The position numbers and the translations under genes are program-made. A stretch of DNA of 64,000 nucleotides, taken from Streptomyces caeruleatus. Lineage in GTDB: Bacteria > Actinomycetota > Actinomycetes > Streptomycetales > Streptomycetaceae. Below the pieces are notes generated by a model. It did not search any database. It worked only from the letters and a program-made list of their open reading frames with translations, and was not told where the DNA came from. Numbering within the stretch: the stretch's first letter is position 1; each line of letters begins with the position of its first letter. Of the stretch, positions 19,234-28,483 are shown piece after piece. The stretch lies in NCBI RefSeq assembly GCF_001514235.1, contig NZ_KQ948944.1, positions 1-64,000 of the forward strand. Direction: 5' to 3'.

Positions 19234-20097
19234 TTGACGACCGTCGATTGGGGAATGCCCTTGCCCCGCAAGGACAAGGTCCCGCTCTCGGTGGCCACGG
19301 GGCGGACCTCCCCCCAGATCATGGTGGGCACAGTGCCGGTTGGCGGCGTCGCCCCGGTGTCGGTGCTGTCGATGACCATCACGTCCACCGCCGACATCGA
19401 CGCCACGCTGCAGCCGAGCGTCGAACTCACCGCGACGGGCTGTGAGCTCGTGCATGTCGCCGTCCCGTCGGCGGACGACGCGGCGCCACGCCTGCGATTC
19501 GCCCGCAAGTCGGGCATCCCGGTGGTCGCTGACGTCCGCTTCCTGCCGAAGTACGTGTTCACCGCCATCGACGCCGGCTGCGCCGCGGTACGGGTCAAGC
19601 CGGGCAACATCCGCCAGCTCGACGACCAGGTCGGCGCGATTCGCCCGTGCGGCCAAGGACACGGGCATCCCGACCCGGATCGGCGTGTACGCCGGGACGC
19701 TGGGCAAGTGGTTGCTGCACGGCGGCGTCACCCCGGAAGCGCTGGTGGAGTCGGCGCTGTGGGAGTGCTCTTTGGGCGAAAAGGCCCCCGGTTCCAGGAC
19801 GTGTCAAGTCCGCGGTCGCGTTCGGCGTGCTGCTCGCGGGGGCATCGACGGCACCATCCGCGTCGCGCTGTCCGTACCACCGGTCGGGGAGGTCCAGGCG
19901 GGCAGGCAGATCCTGGAGTCGCTCGGGGTGCGGCCAGAGGAACTGGACATCATGTCGTGCCCGTCCTGCGACCAGGTGAGGCACGCGAGGCCGACATCGG
20001 TGCAGCTGCCGGCAATACCTTCATGGAGACCGGCTCGTCACAGGTCACGGTGTGGTCCGCGCACTCATGGCCGGCCGGCGCCTGGCCTCCGGCCTGA
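19234..20097 (+). pseudogene. ispG: ispG (HMBPP synthase), deleted and frameshifted
   Basis: IspG converts MEcPP to HMBPP. The likely TTG start at 19234 has GGGGAGGA upstream. The first ~130 residues follow IspG well ([19 protein letters not shown]). A frameshift near 19640 leads to [11 protein letters not shown] and [12 protein letters not shown]. The DIKISVKH region is lost, and [19 protein letters not shown] and the CPSC cluster Cys pair appear in shifting frames. The segment with the third Cys (GCVVNGPGE) is gone; only [14 protein letters not shown] remains of the end. Several independent lesions make it a pseudogene. Confidence 0.9.
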
Positions 20098-20194
20098 CCA
20101 GAAGGAGCGAGACAAAGCAAACACCTGGGAAACAGCATTCGAAATGCAGTTCACTCATGAGCGTACGGATTACGATCTCGCCAACCACTGAGCG

Positions 20195-20488
20195 TCAATC
20201 CACAGTCTCAGGCGAAATGCGCGGGGGCCACGAGTCCGTTCGCAGAACCTGCAGTACGAACGCTCTCGAAACCAACGCGACACGATTCGTCGCTTGCAAC
20301 TTGTGGGACATGACGCGGACGTGATAGTCGATGGTCTTCGAACTGAGGTACAGCTCTCTCGAGAGTCGCCCACTGGAGAAGCCGGCCGCGACACCCTCCA
20401 GGATCCTGGCCTGGACTGAGCTGAGAACCAAACCATCGACCGGCTGGCAGACTTCGGAGCCGTTCTGATCCTTATCCATGGCACCCAT
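20195..20488 (-). CDS. Small stand-alone LuxR-type DNA-binding regulator
   Basis: About 97 residues (start at the ATG at 20488 or 20479). It consists almost only of a LuxR/NarL-type helix-turn-helix: LSSVQARILEGVAAGF, then LSRELYLSSKTIDYHVRVM, with the recognition helix around KTIDYHV. No receiver or ligand domain is present. Being the only intact regulator next to the PABA cluster, it may control it, perhaps through the dyad in the two cassettes. The frame is uninterrupted, unlike the MEP genes beside it. Confidence 0.8.
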   Translation of the reverse strand: MGAMDKDQNGSEVCQPVDGLVLSSVQARILEGVAAGFSSGRLSRELYLSSKTIDYHVRVMSHKLQATNRVALVSRAFVLQVLRTDSWPPRISPETVD

Positions 20489-21294
20489 CCATTCCGTACG
20501 GCCGACTGAGCCAGGACCGCAACGGAGAAATGCAGAGCGAGAAGTACTGGAATAAAATTCTAAGTGGATCATTCACTCTTGTCACTCTCGCGGCCCTGCA
20601 GCCCGTCAATTTTCGCCGACCTCGGAATTCCCTCCAAATTTTGCGGAACTCCGACCTGTATTGACGGCGCCGGGGAATGGTGTTGCCTGCTGAGCTGGGG
20701 GCGGCCCGGCTGATGGCACCCACGCTCACCCCGACTCGTGGCGAGCTCGCCGCCAAAGTCCTCGACGACATCCGCGTGGCCATGCGCGCCGCGTCGATCT
20801 CGGTGCGCAGCTACCTGTGACGGACGGGAAGAAACGATTCGGCGGACTGGAAGCGAGACACTCAAGTCGCCACAGGAAGTGGCCGCTCGGCTTTCCGCAC
20901 AGCTGGGTCGCGCGCCGCGAGGTCAGGCGGAAAATCATGTCGATCACCGCGCACGCCACGAAGCCCGCCCGCACCAGCAGATCGGCGCCGAAGCCCACGT
21001 CGACGGCCGACACCCCAGCGTGGGCGGAGCGAACGCGGACACACCGCGCCCTATATCTCAGCGGAATCCGGCTTGGGAGCTCGCCGCGGCGCTGTGCTCG
21101 CTTGCGAGCGTGCTTCGCGACGTAGTGTTACCCGGCCACGAACATCGCCGGCGGGGGGCCTGACGCCATTGCATCCGCACGCACGCGATCACGTCCAGGT
21201 CGTGAGCATCGTCCGACCACTACAGGTCCGCTGGGGGAGCAGCGGCGGGCGGTCGGCCACGCCTCGTCCTGCACGGCGATCAGGGCACACGTGA
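20489..21294. other. Non-coding stretch, no supported gene
   Basis: About 800 bp without a frame I can support. On the plus strand near 20700-20820 a short frame ends RVAMRAASISVRSYL before a stop and has good codon bias, so it may be the C-terminus of a lost gene. On the minus strand 20940-21010 encodes a short hydrophobic stretch of unknown meaning. The part next to 20573 is AT-richer and probably holds the promoter of the LuxR-type gene. Confidence 0.4.
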
Positions 21295-22218
21295 TCATCC
21301 TCCCTGCAGGGCCTCGGCGATCATCGCCGCCGTCAGCATCTGCGCGCCCCTGCCACTGTTCGGGTCGCAACCGGTGACGTCCTCGATCCGCTTCAGGCGG
21401 TAGTCCAGCGTGCTGCGGTGGATGTACAGGCTGCGGGCTGCCTTGTTCCTGCTGTAGTCGGAGTCGACGAAGGCGGCCAACGTCTCCCACAGGACCTTGT
21501 GCGCCCGAAGAGGCCTGATCACCGCAGCCAGGTCGGTTCGCACCTTCTCGTTCAACGTGACCGCGTACTCGACCAACACGTCCGAGATCGTGTAGGCGCC
21601 ACTCGGGCGCAGTCCGGCCACCACCAGCCTCATCACGTAGGATGCCTCGTTGAACCCATCGACAAGGTGTTCTCTGTCCCGTTCCGCGGTGGCGAGCCAA
21701 CCTCTGCCGCCAAGACACTGGTTCAGCCTCGTCACCGAGCAAGGGCCGCTGCCTGGACCGGCTGCCGGGATGAAGAGAACGACGTTGCCGTCCCGGTGCG
21801 TCAGAAGCGAGTCCTGTCCTGCTACCGCGCGCAACGCATCCATGCCGCAGGCGGGCTCCGCAAGCCTCACCACGGCGATCAGGTATCGATGAGTAAGCCC
21901 TTCGAGCACGTCCGCGGGCAGCGGATGACCGTCGGCGAGGTCGCCTGCCAGATCACGTGAAACGTCCGCGGTGGTTTTTTGCTGGCATCCGTCGAGGAAG
22001 TCCTTCAGCAGGTTGCTCCCGGCGCGCACGATGGCGGCAAGCCTCGGATCACCTGCTGCCGCCTTGGTCAGTAGCTCAACCAGTTCGTCCGGCTCGTTAC
22101 CGGTCCACTCCTGCCCTTCGGCCTGCACCCTTGCTCTGAAGTCGGCGACCCTGTCCTCCTCCGGCGTCGGGCGGAGCGCCTCGACCGGAGATAACGACTC
22201 GCCTATGATTCCAGTCAT
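21295..22218 (-). CDS. PucR/CdaR-family transcriptional regulator
   Basis: A 307-residue regulator. The C-terminal helix-turn-helix of the PucR family is clear: YSRNKAARSLYIHRSTLDYRLKRIEDVTG near residues 250-285. Residues 90-230 look like the degenerate GGDEF-like domain common in this family. An N-terminal PucR input domain is absent or very short. Targets are unknown. The gene lies between the PABA cluster and a decayed region with no clear partner operon. Confidence 0.85.
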   Translation of the reverse strand: MTGIIGESLSPVEALRPTPEEDRVADFRARVQAEGQEWTGNEPDELVELLTKAAAGDPRLAAIVRAGSNLLKDFLDGCQQKTTADVSRDLAGDLADGHPLPADVLEGLTHRYLIAVVRLAEPACGMDALRAVAGQDSLLTHRDGNVVLFIPAAGPGSGPCSVTRLNQCLGGRGWLATAERDREHLVDGFNEASYVMRLVVAGLRPSGAYTISDVLVEYAVTLNEKVRTDLAAVIRPLRAHKVLWETLAAFVDSDYSRNKAARSLYIHRSTLDYRLKRIEDVTGCDPNSGRGAQMLTAAMIAEALQGG

Positions 22219-22224
22219 TTCTCA

Positions 22225-22500
22225 CCTCATATCACCGCATGGTGCGCTTGTCCTACATACACGCACCTGAAACTTTCTGCAAATGCCGCCCAGATAGTTA
22301 CTGACGGTCTTTTCGGTATGACATTTGAGGGCCACTTCGTGGCCATCACCCTTTTCGGCAACTCGGACGAATCGCCGCGATTACAGGTGTCAGAACGCAG
22401 CAAAATCTCACCGATGGAAACCAGTTGCATCTTGGCCTCCAGCATGTAGCCGACTGCTCCGCTTTCCAACGCCAGCCACACGCCCCCAGTCAAGCCGCTG
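22225..22500 (-). pseudogene. NarL/LuxR response-regulator remnant
   Basis: Leftward reading gives ALESGAVGYMLEAK, the end of a receiver domain. In another frame it gives EVALKCHTEKTVSNYLGGIC, a LuxR-type helix-turn-helix with the conserved EKTVSNYL. The frames do not join and the receiver active-site region is missing. It is a clear relic of a NarL-type response regulator. It ends just upstream of the PucR gene and has no start. Confidence 0.7.
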
Positions 22501-22980
22501 AACCAAAACCGAGACGGGCGGCAAGTTACCGGCCGACTCGATCGAAAACCAGCTCACCCATACTTCCGGCCAGGAGGGGCAAATGGATCCTGTACCGTGC
22601 AGACCGACAAAAGCCATTGACAATTACCCTGGAGAATTTTTCCCGCCGGGACAGTAGAGGTTTCCGGCACGGCACTCCGTTCATGTTCACGAGGCACGGG
22701 CACATCGGAGCCTGCCGCGAGTCACTCCGAGCCTGAAGATCGTAACACGGATAGTTGAAAGTTCTAAGAGAATACCCGCCAGTTATGCTCCTTTATGTCT
22801 TATGTCCACTTCTTTTTCTTGGAATTTACATAACCCTTGATGAATCGTCAGATATGTTCCCATGGGTTGAGCGAGTACGCCGAAGGTCGGCGGTGTCGTC
22901 GCGATGCTCGGGCGGGATCCCGGCTGCTAGAGCAAGTTGCCTAGGTGTCCGGGGTGTTGGTAATGCCCGGATGATGAGTG
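22501..22980. other. AT-rich non-coding stretch
   Basis: No gene is supported. Positions 22740-22870 are strikingly AT-rich for this genome (runs such as tcttatgtcc and tttttcttgg). This suggests foreign or decayed DNA beside the insertion sequence that follows. Confidence 0.45.
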
Positions 22981-24112
22981 CTTAGAGGTCGTTTCATCCT
23001 GTTGTTTCATCCCGGAATGCGGCTTTGATGTGCTGGTGTCGGGCCGCGCCAGGAGGTGGTGTTCTCGCCGGTCAAACGGCGGGCCATGAGGTCGGTCATG
23101 GCGAGGTGGATCATGGCCTCGGAGCGGTGGGGATGGGTTTCGTAGTCGCGCGCCAGGCGCCGGTGCAGCATCAGCCAGCCGTAGGTCCGCTCGACCGCCC
23201 ACCGCTTCGGGATCGGGGTGAGGCCTCTGGTCCCGGGGGTGCGTTGGACGATTTCAAGGTCGATGCCGAGGGCGGCGGCGTGCTCGACGAAGTGCTTGCG
23301 GCAGCCGCCGTCGACCCAGACCTTGCGCAGGGTGGGGTGGTCGATGGCGGCCTGCTCCAGGAGAGTTCGGGCGGCGGTGGAGTCCTGGACGGCGGCCGCG
23401 GTGACCAGTACCGCCAGCAGCAGGCCGAGGGTGTCGGTGATGATGCTGCGCTTGCGGCCCACGATCTTCTTGCCCGCGTCGATGCCCTGCGTCCTGGCGG
23501 GGACGGAGGTGGAGGTCTTGACGCTCTGGGCCTCGATCACGCAGGCCGAAGGGTGTCGGTGCTTGCCTTCCTGCTGGCGCACCAACTCCCGTAACAGGCC
23601 GTTGAGCTGGATGAAGATGCCGTCGGTCTGCCATTTGGCGAAGTAGCCGTAGACCGTCTGGTGGGGCGGGAAGTCGTGCGGGAGGTAGGCCCGCTGGCAG
23701 CCGGTGCGGTCCACGTAGAGGATCGCGTTCATGATCTCTCGCAGGTCATGCTGGGGCGGCCGGCCGAAGTCCAGCGCCGGGCCCCGGCGTTCGAAGCGCC
23801 AGGCGGACAGTACCGGCTCGATCAACTCCCAGCGGGCATCGGACAGATCACTCGGATACGCACGACGGTCGGTCATGACCTGGGCATACCGCCGATCGGG
23901 GGGCGTGCGCCCAGGCGTGTGTTCTGGCTCGCGGGAGCACGGGACAGATCCGTGTGTCCTGGAATGAGACAGGCGTAGGTCGGCCCCCTTCTCAGACGTC
24001 ACACCCTCCGCCCCGCCAGCCGCGACCCGCACTGCAGACTCACCAGCACCAAATCATCAGAGGTCACAAAACGATAGATAGCACCGCACTGAAGATTAAA
24101 ACGACCTCTAAG
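22981..24112. mobile_element. IS5-family insertion sequence with terminal repeats
   Basis: The ends are matching 14-bp inverted repeats, cttagaggtcgttt at 22981-22994 and its complement at 24099-24112. The trinucleotide gtg lies immediately outside both ends and may be the target duplication. The element is about 1.13 kb with one leftward transposase gene. It interrupts an enoyl-CoA hydratase gene on its right. Confidence 0.85.
23007..23876 (-). CDS. IS5-family DDE transposase
   Basis: Single intact frame of 289 residues starting at the ATG at 23876 (MTDRRAYPSDLSD). The DDE core is recognisable: VIEAQSVKTS, VWVDGGCRKHF and RWAVERTYGWL, with the YREK-like segment in the last. In relatives the first catalytic residue is Asp (IDAQS or LDAQS); here it is Glu. 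That substitution may weaken or abolish catalysis, although the frame is otherwise complete. The C-terminus ends RRLTGENTTSWRG as in Streptomyces relatives. Confidence 0.88.
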   Translation of the reverse strand: MTDRRAYPSDLSDARWELIEPVLSAWRFERRGPALDFGRPPQHDLREIMNAILYVDRTGCQRAYLPHDFPPHQTVYGYFAKWQTDGIFIQLNGLLRELVRQQEGKHRHPSACVIEAQSVKTSTSVPARTQGIDAGKKIVGRKRSIITDTLGLLLAVLVTAAAVQDSTAARTLLEQAAIDHPTLRKVWVDGGCRKHFVEHAAALGIDLEIVQRTPGTRGLTPIPKRWAVERTYGWLMLHRRLARDYETHPHRSEAMIHLAMTDLMARRLTGENTTSWRGPTPAHQSRIPG

Positions 24113-24398
24113 GTGCGGTGCCCCCTGGACCAGGCGACCGCTCCATGCAGGGGAGGCCGGAGGGAAGGGTCGTGGCCACGTGGGCGACTCCCGTCGGGAC
24201 CAGGCCGTCGGGGACCACGCGCGAGACGAGGCCCGCCCGTTCGGCCTCACGAGCGCACATCGGGCGGGCAGCGAGAACCATGCCCATCGCCCTGACCCGC
24301 CCGACCAGGCAGGCCAGACGCTGGGTACCGCCGACGCCAGGGATCACCCCCAGCATGATCGAAAGGGAGGGCGGACAGGCGAGCACCGCGCGGTTCAA
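24113..24398 (-). pseudogene. Enoyl-CoA hydratase/isomerase fragment cut by IS
   Basis: Leftward reading gives GVIPGVGGTQRLACLVGR, the hallmark of crotonase-family enzymes around the second catalytic Glu region (Gly or Ala stands where Glu is often found), then AMGMVLAARPMCAREAERAGLVSRVV. The C-terminal third is missing exactly where the IS5 element begins at 24112. The N-terminal half is also absent or out of frame. It is a remnant without function. Confidence 0.75.
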
Positions 24399-24626
24399 CA
24401 GGAGGTCACCTCACGGTACGAAGGCACCCAACCTGCCCCTACGCCGCTTCCCTAACGGACGTACCGCACGGGCCGTCGCCCTGCATGACCGTAACCTTGT
24501 TGAGACATAAAATAATCTCGAACTTTACTGAATCCCCTTCAATTTCACCCTAACATCCAAGCGCTACCTGCAGCGGAACACATGCAGCCGCTGGTCATGA
24601 TCACCCCATGCATCCAAGGACGCGCG
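24399..24626. promoter_or_regulatory. Upstream region of the conservon operon
   Basis: Non-coding. The stretch 24500-24560 is AT-rich, with ttgttgagacataaaataat suggesting TTGTTG and TAAAAT-like elements. It probably holds the cvnA promoter. Confidence 0.45.
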
Positions 24627-27032
24627 ATGCCGTCACGGACTCCTGCCATGCAGCGCCTCCGGTCCATTCGGACCTCGCTGCTGCTGCTCGCCCTCCTCCC
24701 CAGCCTGACCCTCGGTGCTCTCTGGGCCACCACGAGCGCCCGCGTGCTGTCACAGGGCTTCACTCTGCGCGCCGAAATGGCCACCAACCTGGCCGTCGCC
24801 AAGCCGTTCGGTGACATGATCGACGCCGCGGCCAAGGAACGGACGCTGAGCGCGGTCTGGCTCGCCGCCCCCGACACCTCGCGGGGTGCCCTGGAGGCGC
24901 AGCGCCGCAAGACGGACATCGCCGTGGCCGAGATGGCAGGGCTTCCCAGCACGCTTGAGGACGCCCCGCAAGGGTCCAAGGCGGCGTTCCAGCCGGTCGC
25001 GGACGCCATGCGGGCACTGGACCTGCCCAACCTGCGGGCCCGGATCGATCGCCGGTCCATCGATGTCCGGACGGCCACCGCAGCGTTCACCCGCGTCATC
25101 GATGCCGAGATCGTCGGCACCGCCCAAGCTTTCCAGGTGAGCGACGCGTCCCTGGTGACGGCGTCCATCCCGAACGCACTCCTGATCGACGCCCGTGAGC
25201 AGCTGCAGTTGGAGGACGCCACGCTGGCACCCGCCGTCGCGAGCGGACGGCTGAGCTCCGCGGACCGGGCCGCCTTCGCCCACGCGGTGGGGGCGCGGCG
25301 CTACATAATGGCGAGCCTGCCCGGTCAGCTGGACGCCCGGCACCTGGCGGAGGTGAAGAAGCTCACCGGCAGCCGGGCGTGGAAGACCATGGAGAAGATC
25401 GAGGACGCTGTCATCGCCCAGCGGGATGGTGACAGCACCGCCTTGCCAGCGGTTGCCCGGCAGTGGACCCGCGTCCAGGCCGAAATCCACCCGCGGATGC
25501 AGAAGGTCACGGTCGCCCCCATCATCGCCTTCATCGCCCAGAGCCAGGACCGGGCCGACTCTCTGCTGTGGCAGGGTCTCCTCACCAGCGGGGCCGAGCT
25601 CGTCGCCGTCATCGTGGTGGCCCTGCTGTCCTGGCGGGTCACCCGCTCCCTGATGCGGCGCCTGGCCGGCCTACGCCAGGCCACCCTGGAGCTGGCCGAC
25701 ACCCGGTTGCCGAGCCTGATCGACCGTCTCAACCGCGGGGAGAACGTCGACGTCGAGTACGAAGCCGCGGATCTCGACTACGGCGACGACGAACTCGGCA
25801 AGGTCGCCCACGCCTTCAACTCCGCCCAACGCACCGCGCTGCACAGTGCCGTGAGTCTGGCCGACGCCCGCCGCGGCTTCCAGAAGGCCATCCTCGGCGT
25901 CGCCCGGCACACCCAGAACCTGGTGAACCGCCAGCTGAGCCTGCTGGACACCATGGAGCACAAGCACCAGGAGCCCGAGGTGTTGGAGGGGCTCTACGAG
26001 TTGGACTCCCAGGCAAGCCAGATGCGCCGCTACGAGGAGAACCTCGTGATCATCAGCGGGGGGCAGCCCGGACGTCGCTGGACCCAGCCGGTCGCCCTCG
26101 TCGACGTGATACGCAGCGCCGTCGGAGAGGTCGCCGAGTACCAGCGCATCACGGTGCACGCTGACGAACAGCTGAAGCTGGCCGCGCACGCCGTGGCGGA
26201 CGTGATCCACGTGCTGGCGGAACTCATGGAGAACGCCACCAACTACTCGTCGCCCGTCTGCCCGGTGTGGGTCCGGACGGAGCACGTCGGCAAGGGAGTC
26301 GCCGTCGAGATCGAGGACCGCGGGCTCGGCATGAGGAAGGATGAGTACGCCGAGGTCAACCGGAGACTCTCGCAGCCGCCGCAGTTCGATGTCCTGGCTC
26401 TCGCCGACGACGCCCGCCTCGGCCTCTTCGTGGTCGCCCGGCTGGCGGCGCAGTACGACATCCGGGTCACGCTGCGCTCCTCGCCGTTCGGCGGCACCTC
26501 GGCGGTGGTCCTGATCCCCTCGGGACTCTTGATCGAGGACTCCCCCGTGGTCCCGAGTGCTCCGGTTCCTCCGGTCACACTCGTGGCGGATACCCGGCAG
26601 ACCGGGACCGTCGCCGGCACGGCCTGGCAGCCGGACACCCACCAGGCTCCCCGCCCCGCTTTTCAGCACGCCGAGCATCCCGCGTCGGAGCGCCCGTCCG
26701 TGTTCACCCCCCTGCCTCGCCCGGTCACCCCACAGCTTTCGAGCACCGCTCGCGCGGACGGGCCTGCGGCGATCACACCCCCGTCCGCCTCCTTGTTCGT
26801 CGACGGCGCTCCGCGCCTCCCGCAGCGCGTCCCCCAGGCGAGCCTTGCCGAAGAGCTGCGCCGTGACCCGCCCGTTCAGTCCTCCCCGGCAGACCCGGAT
26901 CCGCTACCGCAGGCGGAGCAGGTCGCCAGGACGATGTCCGCCTTCCAGCGCGGCACCGAGCACGCCCGTGGCTTCGGCACACGCCCCGCCCTCGACCCCG
27001 ATTCCTCCGCGACGACAAAGGCCCCGAGATGA
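24627..27032 (+). CDS. cvnA: Conservon sensor histidine-kinase-like protein CvnA
   Basis: A 801-residue membrane sensor. The ATG at 24627 is chosen because AAGGAC lies 8 nt upstream and the first membrane helix (LLLLALLPSLTLGALW) then follows at about residue 15. A large extracellular nitrate-sensor-like helical domain follows, then a second helix (LVAVIVVALLSW) near 330, a HAMP-like segment and an ATPase domain with N-box ELMENATNYSSP and DRGLGM. The phospho-acceptor His box is degenerate, as is usual in CvnA. The C-terminal ~170 residues are Pro-rich and disordered. It is first of four overlapping genes; CvnA probably signals to the CvnD GTPase. Confidence 0.93.
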   Translation: MPSRTPAMQRLRSIRTSLLLLALLPSLTLGALWATTSARVLSQGFTLRAEMATNLAVAKPFGDMIDAAAKERTLSAVWLAAPDTSRGALEAQRRKTDIAVAEMAGLPSTLEDAPQGSKAAFQPVADAMRALDLPNLRARIDRRSIDVRTATAAFTRVIDAEIVGTAQAFQVSDASLVTASIPNALLIDAREQLQLEDATLAPAVASGRLSSADRAAFAHAVGARRYIMASLPGQLDARHLAEVKKLTGSRAWKTMEKIEDAVIAQRDGDSTALPAVARQWTRVQAEIHPRMQKVTVAPIIAFIAQSQDRADSLLWQGLLTSGAELVAVIVVALLSWRVTRSLMRRLAGLRQATLELADTRLPSLIDRLNRGENVDVEYEAADLDYGDDELGKVAHAFNSAQRTALHSAVSLADARRGFQKAILGVARHTQNLVNRQLSLLDTMEHKHQEPEVLEGLYELDSQASQMRRYEENLVIISGGQPGRRWTQPVALVDVIRSAVGEVAEYQRITVHADEQLKLAAHAVADVIHVLAELMENATNYSSPVCPVWVRTEHVGKGVAVEIEDRGLGMRKDEYAEVNRRLSQPPQFDVLALADDARLGLFVVARLAAQYDIRVTLRSSPFGGTSAVVLIPSGLLIEDSPVVPSAPVPPVTLVADTRQTGTVAGTAWQPDTHQAPRPAFQHAEHPASERPSVFTPLPRPVTPQLSSTARADGPAAITPPSASLFVDGAPRLPQRVPQASLAEELRRDPPVQSSPADPDPLPQAEQVARTMSAFQRGTEHARGFGTRPALDPDSSATTKAPR

Positions 27033-27478
27033 CCGTTCACCCGCACCGTGCCCCGACTTCCTCCGACCACCTGGGCTTCCTGCTGACCGGCCTCGTACAG
27101 CAGGTGACCGGTGTGCGATTCGCCGTCGTGGTCTCCGAGGACGGGCTGGTGGTCAGCAAGTCCGCGGCCTTCCCCAGGCCCGAGGCCGAGCGGCTGGCCG
27201 CGACCGTGTCGGGGCTGATGAGCCTGGGTCGGGGCGTCTGCGCCGACTTCGACGGCGGGTCGGTCGTCCAGTCTCTGCTGGAGATGCGTAACGGCTTCCT
27301 CATCCTCACCTCAGCCGGTGCGGGCGCGCACCTCGCCGTACTGACCGACCTCCAAGCCGATGTCGGGGTGGTGGCGTTCGAGATGAACATGCTGGTGAAG
27401 AGGGTCGGGGAACACCTCGGTGCCGCCCCCCGCGCCGAGATCTCCGCCCCGCTGGGCACAGGCGGTTTCGAGCGGTGA
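27029..27478 (+). CDS. cvnB: Conservon roadblock/LC7 protein CvnB
   Basis: A 149-residue protein of the roadblock/LC7 (MglB-like) family, starting by 4-bp ATGA overlap with cvnA. Typical segments are LTGLVQQVTGVRFAVVVSEDGLVV and a C-terminal VAFEMNMLVKRVGEHL helix. In conservons CvnB is the likely regulator or GAP-like partner of CvnD at the membrane. All four genes overlap or abut, so they are translationally coupled. Confidence 0.95.
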   Translation: MTVHPHRAPTSSDHLGFLLTGLVQQVTGVRFAVVVSEDGLVVSKSAAFPRPEAERLAATVSGLMSLGRGVCADFDGGSVVQSLLEMRNGFLILTSAGAGAHLAVLTDLQADVGVVAFEMNMLVKRVGEHLGAAPRAEISAPLGTGGFER

Positions 27479-27861
27479 ACGGTGGCCCCCAAGAGTCCTG
27501 GGCACAGCCCGAGGGGGGCGCTTGGCGGACGGTACGGACGTTCACCCTCACCGGCGGCCGTACTCGGCCCAGCCGGGACGTCTTCACGCTCATCACCCTG
27601 GTGACGACGCTCGACCTGCCCCTGCCGTCCGTCGGCCACGGCCTGCAGCCGGAGCACCTGCGCATCCTGCGCATGTGTACGCAGCCACTGGCTGTCGCCG
27701 AGATCTCCGCCCATCTGCACCTGCCCGTCTCCGTGACGACCATCCTGCTCTCGGATCTGCTGGACCAGGACAGGATCTTCGCCCGCCCACCCATCCACGT
27801 GGCCGAAAGCCCACAGATCGCCCTGCTGAAGAGAGTGAGGAACGGTCTTGCCCGGCTCTGA
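27475..27861 (+). CDS. cvnC: Conservon DUF742 protein CvnC
   Basis: A 128-residue DUF742 protein, starting with a GTG overlapping the cvnB stop by 4 bp. It has a winged-helix-like C-terminal half: EHLRILRMCTQPLAVAEI, then LPVSVTTILLSDLL. In the middle TLVTTLDLPLP is typical. In conservons this small protein is thought to help assemble the complex of CvnA, B and D. Its order and spacing match canonical cvn operons. Confidence 0.94.
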   Translation: MNGGPQESWAQPEGGAWRTVRTFTLTGGRTRPSRDVFTLITLVTTLDLPLPSVGHGLQPEHLRILRMCTQPLAVAEISAHLHLPVSVTTILLSDLLDQDRIFARPPIHVAESPQIALLKRVRNGLARL

Positions 27862-28429
27862 CAACGGCCCCGAGGCTGTCAAGATCCTGATCTCCGGCGG
27901 ATTCGGCGTCGGCAAGACCACCATGGTCACGGCCGTCAGCGAAATCACCCCGCTGCGTACGGAGGAACGGCTGACCGTCGCGGGAGTCGGGGTGGACGAC
28001 GTGATCGGCGTGGAAGCCAAGACGACCACGACGGTCGCCCTGGATTTCGGCCGCATCACGCTCAGCCCCGACCTGGTGCTCTACCTGTTCGGTACACCCG
28101 GCCAGCAGCGCTTCTGGTTCATGTGGAACGACCTGGCGGTCGGAGCCCTCGGCGGAGTGGTGCTGGTGGACACGTGGCGCCTGGAGTCGAGCTTCGCCGC
28201 CATCGACTTCTTCGAGAGACGTGGCATCCCCTTCGTGGTGGCCGTCAATGGCTTCGAGGGCCGGACGCACCACAGCACCGAACAGATCCGCAGTGCTCTC
28301 GCTCTCCCACCGACGTTTCCTGTGCACATGTTCGACGCCCGGGAGCGCGGTGCCTGTCGGGACGTCCTGCTGAGCCTGGTCGACCATGTGCTCGCCCAGG
28401 TGCCCGTTCCCCCGCCGACGGCCCGCTGA
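27848..28429 (+). CDS. cvnD: Conservon GTPase CvnD
   Basis: A 193-residue Ras-like GTPase. The P-loop is GGFGVGKTT near residue 20. TTTVALDFGRI corresponds to switch I, LFGTPGQQRF to the switch II DxxG region with a changed first residue, and AVNGFEG to the base-recognition NKxD. It overlaps cvnC by 14 bp. CvnD-type proteins bind and hydrolyse GTP and are the G-protein-like output of the conservon. No cvnE P450 follows; an insertion sequence begins 55 bp downstream, which may have separated one. Confidence 0.95.
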   Translation: MPGSDNGPEAVKILISGGFGVGKTTMVTAVSEITPLRTEERLTVAGVGVDDVIGVEAKTTTTVALDFGRITLSPDLVLYLFGTPGQQRFWFMWNDLAVGALGGVVLVDTWRLESSFAAIDFFERRGIPFVVAVNGFEGRTHHSTEQIRSALALPPTFPVHMFDARERGACRDVLLSLVDHVLAQVPVPPPTAR

Positions 28430-28483
28430 CCGACTGCCGTCGTCGTGGAGCCTTACCCGCCCTCTGCGAGACGTGAGGCCCTG

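Noticed and set aside
17449-20097. Functional ispH-dxs-ispG operon
   Set aside because: Essential motifs are deleted and frames are broken in each gene.
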